The notes beneath the pieces are model-generated. The model was not told the DNA's origin and ran no database searches. It saw only the letters and a program-made list of their open reading frames with translations. The position numbers and the translations under genes were made by a program. From NCBI GenBank assembly GCA_965249045.1, contig OZ252213.1:1550001-1614000 (forward strand): a stretch of DNA of 64,000 bases. Reading direction: 5' to 3'. Source of the DNA: Nemesobacter sp965249045. Its GTDB lineage: Bacteria; Desulfobacterota_D; UBA1144; Nemesobacterales; Nemesobacteraceae. Below are positions 60,048 through 64,000 of the stretch, piece by piece (position 1 is the stretch's first letter; every line of letters starts with the position of its first letter).

Positions 60048-61298
60048 ATGGAGAATCATAAATCTCTATTTTTTGCGGGCGTTGACTGGGGAAGAGAGTC
60101 CCACCAGGTCTGCGTAGTCGATCAGGAAGGCTCCGTCATCGGAGAAAAGGCCTTCAAACATACCGGTGGCGGTCTTTTTGAAATGGCCCGGTGGATGATG
60201 AGGGTGTCAGGTTCACAGGCACATAACATAGCCGCGGCTATCGAGGTAAACCACGGCCCTGTAGTGGAGAGCCTGCTTGAGCAAGGCTTTTGGGTTTATT
60301 CCATAAACCCCAGGCAGCTTGACCGCTTCAGGGACAGGTTCTGTGTCTCGGGAGCCAAGGATGACCGCAGGGACGCTCTGGTGCTGGCCTCGACGCTTAG
60401 AACGGACCGTCCCCACTTCCGCTGCCTTGAGCCTCGGGACCCCGACATCATAACCCTGCGGGAATTCAACAGAACAAGAGAGGAGCTCGTGGGAGAACGC
60501 ACGCGTCTTGTAAACCGTTTTCGCGGATTGCTCTGGAGGTATTACCCCCAGTTCGGCGAGCTTATGGGCAATACGGTAAGACCATGGCACACAGAATTAT
60601 GGGAGCTCGCGCCTTGCCCTGACTCCGCAAAAAGAATAAGAACCTCAACGGTACAGAAGCTTCTCAAACGCAACAGAGTGAGGCGTGTTGACGCGAAGGG
60701 AGCGCTTGAAATACTGCGTAGTGAGAAGATAAACATAAAGCAGGCGACCGTGGCAAGCTGCGTTGAGCACATAAGGACGATTGCCCAACGCATGAAAGTG
60801 GTGGATCGTCAGCTCAAGCGAACGAAAGATTCTATCAGGAAGGTGATCGAGACCATAGATTCAAAGCAGAGGACCGAAGGAGGAGGACCAACCGATATCG
60901 AGATTCTCCGATCCATCCCCGGTGTGGGGGATGTAGTGCTCGCGACGCTGCTTGCCGAGGCCTGGGATCTTATACGTCGTCGAGACCTCAAGGCGCTTCG
61001 ATGTCTTGGGGGCACGGCTCCGGTGACGAGACAATCGGGCAAGACAAAGCAGGTCGTTCGGCGAAGGGCGGTATGCGGAAGCCTCTCAGATGCTTTTCAT
61101 GTTCTGGGTGGAATAGCCGCAATGTATGATCCGGTAAGCAGGGCCAAGTACAAATCGCTTCGGGAAAAAGGTCATGGTTATTGCAGGTCTGTTCGTACTG
61201 TATGCGATCGTCTTTTATCCGTCGCCTGCGCCATCCTGAAAAAAGGAGAGCTGTTCGACAAGGAGTTCAAGAAACCTCCTCAGCAAGCCGCGGCATAA
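60048..61298 (+). CDS. IS110-family transposase (DEDD recombinase)
   Basis: A 416-residue protein with aggagg just upstream. The N-terminal RuvC-like DEDD domain has D in FAGVDWGRESHQV, E in AAAIEVNHG and DD in AKDDRRDALVLA. The C-terminal Transposase_20 domain has ILRSIPGVGDVVLATLLAEA and the nucleophile Ser in APVTRQSGKTKQV. It is full length. Together with the bridge RNA it forms the RNA-guided recombinase. Confidence 0.96.
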   Translation: MENHKSLFFAGVDWGRESHQVCVVDQEGSVIGEKAFKHTGGGLFEMARWMMRVSGSQAHNIAAAIEVNHGPVVESLLEQGFWVYSINPRQLDRFRDRFCVSGAKDDRRDALVLASTLRTDRPHFRCLEPRDPDIITLREFNRTREELVGERTRLVNRFRGLLWRYYPQFGELMGNTVRPWHTELWELAPCPDSAKRIRTSTVQKLLKRNRVRRVDAKGALEILRSEKINIKQATVASCVEHIRTIAQRMKVVDRQLKRTKDSIRKVIETIDSKQRTEGGGPTDIEILRSIPGVGDVVLATLLAEAWDLIRRRDLKALRCLGGTAPVTRQSGKTKQVVRRRAVCGSLSDAFHVLGGIAAMYDPVSRAKYKSLREKGHGYCRSVRTVCDRLLSVACAILKKGELFDKEFKKPPQQAAA

Positions 61299-61740
61299 AA
61301 GAGGTCAGACTGACATGAAATCTGTGAAGAAAAAAACAAGGAGGAATTTAAAAAAAACGAATTCGCTCTATACATAAAATTTTTGCTTGATAAAAGACAG
61401 GAAGTCCATGGGAGCGAGGACTGAATGAACACACAAACGGTCTGGTGCGGGAGTTCTTTCCGAAGTCACAAGACTTGCGCAAGGTTGACCCTGGGGAGGT
61501 CAGAGGGGTTCAAGAGATGCTCAACACCCGGCCGAGGCGGGTGCTGGGCTACAGAACGCCTGCCGAGGTGTTCTGCAAGGCGCTGGAGGCCGTTGGGGAG
61601 AGGAGTTCGGCGTTCGCACCGGATCTGTGTTCGTGCGGAGAGTGATCTCCGGCATCTCTGCGTTGTATTGGTATTTCTTCCAAGGAAAGGGAAGTTCCGT
61701 TCTGTTTTGGGTCTGAGGCAAGACAAACCATAGTTTGTGG

Positions 61741-61789
61741 ACAATGCTCTTCTTCGCTCGGGCTACGCCCTCGCTGCGAAGAGCATTGT
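61741..61789. repeat. Hairpin-forming inverted repeat near the right end of IS30 copy B
   Basis: Perfect 12-bp arms acaatgctcttc (61741-61752) and complement (61778-61789) enclose cgggctacgccct, itself palindromic. It follows the transposase stop by about 95 bp and may be its terminator. The core is shared, inverted, with the hairpin at 58411-58453. Confidence 0.6.
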
Positions 61790-62014
61790 TCCTTGTCCAT
61801 CCGCGTGCTAAACTCCTACTGAAAAGAGATTGTCTGAGTCAGTGGTGCACTTCGGAGTTCAAAGGGTGTCCTGTTAATTACCTCCGGTTTTTTCTTTTCC
61901 CAGCACTTGTTTTTCTGTCTTTTCCGCCTCGATTTTTCTCATGGACTCTCCCCCAAGCTCAAGGCGGTGAGAGTGTTGCGGTAGGAACGCAGGTTTCCCT
62001 GCGCCCCCCGCATA

Positions 62015-62046
62015 GATCCGTACGTGCGCGTTAACGCATACGGCTC
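62015..62046 (-). ncRNA. Group II intron domain V
   Basis: The minus strand reads gagccgtatgcg, a loop, then cgcacgtacggatc. This is the catalytic domain V hairpin with an AGC-type triad (here GAGCC start) and the usual cgtacgg 3' arm. It follows the maturase stop by a single base. Confidence 0.8.
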
Positions 62047-63534
62047 CTACCTAAGGTGTTTGACGGCAAACCGCTTGTTTGGCCACGGGTGCAGTATCTT
62101 TACTCGCCCCCATTTAGCCTCTGTCAGCCTTTCCAGCCTCTCCCATGTAAAGTGGTCTTTCTGTGACCGTCGGCGGAGTACCTTGTGCCACTTTCTTTTG
62201 AGTCGCCGGATAAATTTCCGCAGGTGCTTGTAACTGGTCGGTACCGCGTAGTACCCAAGCCATCCCCTTACTACGCTTCCCAGCCAGTCCGCTACATCGC
62301 TTACCTTGCCGTTTATCCACCGCCGCAGAACCTCTCCTATCCGCTTCAGAGTCCGTGACATCCGCTTCGCTACCGGCTTGCGCCCCAGACCGAATCGCCC
62401 CTTCCTCGTCTTCCTGCAATAATGCGTGAACCCAAGGAAGTCAAACGTCTCCGGCCGCCTCTCCCCTCGCTTCTTCCGATTCCCCATAGCGTGCCGCCCG
62501 AACTCTATGAGACGCGTCTTGTCCGGATGTAAATTCAGTCCAAACTCCGACAACCTCTCCTTTATATCGTTCAAGAATTGCTCCGCGTCCTCTTTACACT
62601 CAAAGCCTACAACGTAATCGTCCGCGTAGCGGACGATTACCGCTTCTCCTTTTGCCTTCCGCATTCTCCACCTCTTGTGGAACCACAGGTCAAGTACGTA
62701 GTGCAGGTATATATTCGCAAGCACGGGCGAAACTACTGCCCCCTGCGGCGTTCCCCGCATATCGTCCTTCCATTCCCCGTCTTCCATTACCCCAGCGTTT
62801 AGCCACTTCGTTATCAGCCGTATTACCCTTCTGTCCCCTATCCGGTGCTCAAGGAACCGTATCATCCATTCCCTGTCTATCCGGTCAAAGAACTTCTGGA
62901 TATCGGCGTCCACTATCCAGTTGACCTCACGCTTGTCTATGCAGTAGGCAAGAGCGTCAAGCGCGTCATGCGCTCCCCGCCCAGACCGAAATCCATAGCT
63001 GAACCCGAGAAACTCCGGCTCGTATATCGGCTCAAGAATAAGACCCACCACTGCTTTCTGCGCTATCTTGTCTTCAAGCGCCGCAATGCCGAGCGGTCGT
63101 GTTCCCCCGTCTGGCTTCGGTATCTCTACCCGCCTCGACGGCTTCGCCCGGTACGTCCCTTTGTGTACTCGGTCGTTGAGGTCGAGCAGCCGCTCTTCCA
63201 GTCCTTCCTCGTACTCTTCCCACGTAACACCGTCCACCCCCGCGGCCTTCCCACCCTCAAGTGAGTAGAAAGCCCATCGCAGTGTGTCAGGCGTTATGTG
63301 GTGCAGTAACGCTGTGAGTCTCTCCTTCGGATTCCTCGCCGCTGCCTGCCGTATCCGCTCCACCGCCTGTGGCACAGTTCCCCGGCTCTGCGTCCGGCCT
63401 GTGCTTTGGTCTTGCGGATTCCCTTTGGTTGACGTCCTTCCCTCTGACACCTCCACCGGAGCTTGCGCCCCTTTGTTCGCTGTCCTCATCGGTACTATTC
63501 CGTCATCCGACTGCTTCATTCCGTACATCTTCAA
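62047..63534 (-). CDS. Group II intron reverse transcriptase/maturase
   Basis: A 495-residue protein. Seen: GGKAAGVDGVTWEEYEEGLE and RVEIPKPDGGTRPLGIAALE (RT0-RT2), FGYGFRSGRGAHDALDAL-like residues, GTPQGAVVSPVLANIYLHYV (RT4) and the catalytic YADDY in VIVRYADDYVVGF. The X/maturase domain follows (RRWINGKVSDVADWLGSVVR). No HNH endonuclease domain is present, so mobility would use nicks or replication forks. Apparently intact. Confidence 0.95.
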   Translation of the reverse strand: MKMYGMKQSDDGIVPMRTANKGAQAPVEVSEGRTSTKGNPQDQSTGRTQSRGTVPQAVERIRQAAARNPKERLTALLHHITPDTLRWAFYSLEGGKAAGVDGVTWEEYEEGLEERLLDLNDRVHKGTYRAKPSRRVEIPKPDGGTRPLGIAALEDKIAQKAVVGLILEPIYEPEFLGFSYGFRSGRGAHDALDALAYCIDKREVNWIVDADIQKFFDRIDREWMIRFLEHRIGDRRVIRLITKWLNAGVMEDGEWKDDMRGTPQGAVVSPVLANIYLHYVLDLWFHKRWRMRKAKGEAVIVRYADDYVVGFECKEDAEQFLNDIKERLSEFGLNLHPDKTRLIEFGRHAMGNRKKRGERRPETFDFLGFTHYCRKTRKGRFGLGRKPVAKRMSRTLKRIGEVLRRWINGKVSDVADWLGSVVRGWLGYYAVPTSYKHLRKFIRRLKRKWHKVLRRRSQKDHFTWERLERLTEAKWGRVKILHPWPNKRFAVKHLR

Positions 63535-63887
63535 TTCGGATTACCTCCTTTCTTCAGCGGCCCCGGTACGACTCCAGGGCAAAATGAAGCTCTCCCAGGT
63601 CCCAGTGAAGGATTTACGTACGTGCATGGGTTCTTAGACACCGCGGAACCGACCTGCGCCTCACCATACCGGCGCACCTCGTGTTGCCTTCGACTTTCAC
63701 AAGAGCCTCGGCACTCCGAATCTTGAACTTTTCGTTGCTCGTTAGCCCTGCCCGCACGCGCCGCTGTCAACGCTTCACCCTCACCCTCACGGGTACGGAT
63801 GCATGACTCGCGGAAATGAGTAATCTGGTTACATCTTCTCATTGGTGGACTTTCACCTCCTATCCTTCACCAGTTAGCCTGGCGCTC
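63535..63887 (-). other. 5' non-coding part of the group II intron (domains I-IV)
   Basis: About 350 nt of GC-rich, foldable sequence upstream of the maturase; includes ggaggtgaaagtcc-type conserved residues near its 5' end and an aaaggagg ribosome site just before the maturase start. No separate gene is seen here. Confidence 0.7.
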
Positions 63888-64000
63888 TATGAACAATTCT
63901 GTCAAGAATCGCGTCGGCAAGGGTGTTGTCCCCTATGGCCCCGTACCACTCACTCACCGGAAGCTGGCTTATCATCACAGTAGAGCTCTCCCCGTAACGG

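Larger units (their letters stand above)
59809..61408 (+). mobile_element. IS110-family element with visible bridge-RNA region
   Basis: The element has no inverted repeats, as expected. A dinucleotide CA occurs at both junctions (59807-59808 and 61407-61408) and is the inferred recombination core. The left non-coding end of about 240 bp precedes the transposase; the right end is about 110 bp. The bounds are set by restoring the IS30 reading frame. Confidence 0.9.
59032..61645 (+). pseudogene. IS30-family transposase, split by IS110
   Basis: The first part, 59032-59808, encodes an HTH (SLREIGRKLGRSHSTVIREV) and two catalytic Asp (VGDWEADTIIG and TADNGKEFAGH). It stops at YFATPYHS. After the IS110 the frame goes on from 61409 as (S)WERGLNEHTNGLVREFFPKS with the catalytic Glu region and ends at TGA 61643-61645 (…NTRPRRVLGYRTPAEVF…). 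Removing the element with one CA core rejoins tac-cat-tca-tgg-gag in frame. Confidence 0.88.
58908..61862 (+). mobile_element. IS30-family element copy B, interrupted by IS110
   Basis: Imperfect inverted repeats of 21 bp (18 matching) lie at 58908-58928 and 61842-61862, both containing gaagtgcaccac or its complement. Between them is an IS30 transposase gene split by a 1.6-kb IS110 element. The right end stops 11 bp from the istB stop of an IS21 element. Confidence 0.8.
61975..63887 (-). mobile_element. Group II intron with maturase, inserted in istB
   Basis: About 1,913 bp. The 5' end on the minus strand reads gagcgccaggctaactggtg, close to but not the canonical GTGYG start. The 3' end has domain V and a domain VI-like hairpin, ending ccgcaac. 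The boundaries are chosen because they rejoin istB in frame into a family-typical sequence. The first 353 nt hold the structured domain I region and no gene. An RT/maturase gene occupies the middle. Confidence 0.85.
61874..64000 (-). pseudogene. istB: IS21 helper ATPase IstB, C-terminal part, split by a group II intron; start beyond window
   Basis: Exon 1 (64000-63888) reads RYGESSTVMISQLPVSEWYG then DNTLADAILDRIVH, and exon 2 (61974-61874) continues HRLELGGESMRKIEAEKTEK to TAA. Joining the two across the intron gives RIVH-N-S-HRLELGGESMRK, the usual C-terminal block of IstB. If the intron splices, the gene could still be expressed, so 'pseudogene' holds only if it does not. The ATPase core lies outside the window. 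Confidence 0.85.

Overview
The window is a chromosomal segment of a diderm bacterium with intermediate G+C. It carries a conserved housekeeping core and an unusually heavy load of insertion sequences and broken genes. The lineage cannot be fixed from this sequence. A signal-peptide-bearing outer-membrane barrel gene, menaquinone/ubiquinone methylation, an LLM-type oxidoreductase and a classical str-S10-spc-alpha ribosomal cluster fit a free-living or symbiotic Gram-negative outside the gamma-proteobacteria. The density of recent insertions and single-lesion pseudogenes suggests relaxed selection with IS expansion, as in host-associated lineages (inference).

Layout. 1-4.1 kb: minus-strand cluster of an RNB ribonuclease (cut by the window edge), pyrG and rdgB. 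4.1-12.2 kb: accessory island with an unknown gene, an IS256 element, a single-chain MmeI-type (type IIL) restriction-modification enzyme with two small downstream genes (one a stand-alone McrA-type head domain), a phage portal fragment, and an IS30 element inside a gene of 10-residue repeats. 12.2-17.7 kb: tmRNA, smpB, dtd, alr, a frameshifted barrel gene, an MFS transporter and an SRPBCC gene stopped by an amber codon. 17.8-24.2 kb: a membrane sensor gene split by a complete 5,250-bp IS1595-family transposon with perfect 25-bp ends and an 8-bp target duplication. The transposon carries a nuclease-methyltransferase fusion (BcgI-A-like), a specificity subunit and two small genes. 24.3-28.5 kb: metF-ubiE on the plus strand; pdxH, a TIGR01777 epimerase and an LLM oxidoreductase on the minus strand. 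28.5-47.8 kb: one minus-strand translation super-cluster from rpsL to rplQ, driven at least in part by a near-consensus promoter upstream of rpsL; rpmD is missing from its usual place. 47.9-53.0 kb: purD, glmS, glmU and ssb. 53.2-64 kb: an IS graveyard of nested elements: an IS3 copy inside another IS3 copy, itself at the stop codon of an IS1182 gene; an ISNCY-like remnant; an IS110 inside an IS30; and a group II intron inside istB of an IS21 element.

Two results stand out. First, the IS1595 transposon mobilises a compact two-gene restriction-modification system as cargo, and its removal exactly restores the host reading frame. Second, the IS110 element has a readable bridge-RNA region upstream of its transposase. 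It forms two adjacent hairpins. One loop carries guides that match both sides of the actual insertion site in the IS30 gene. The other carries guides that match the element's own two ends, across a CA core. Several other insertions (IS30 with GAA, two IS3 copies with 4-bp duplications, the group II intron) can also be undone on paper to restore intact parents, so the order of events is readable.
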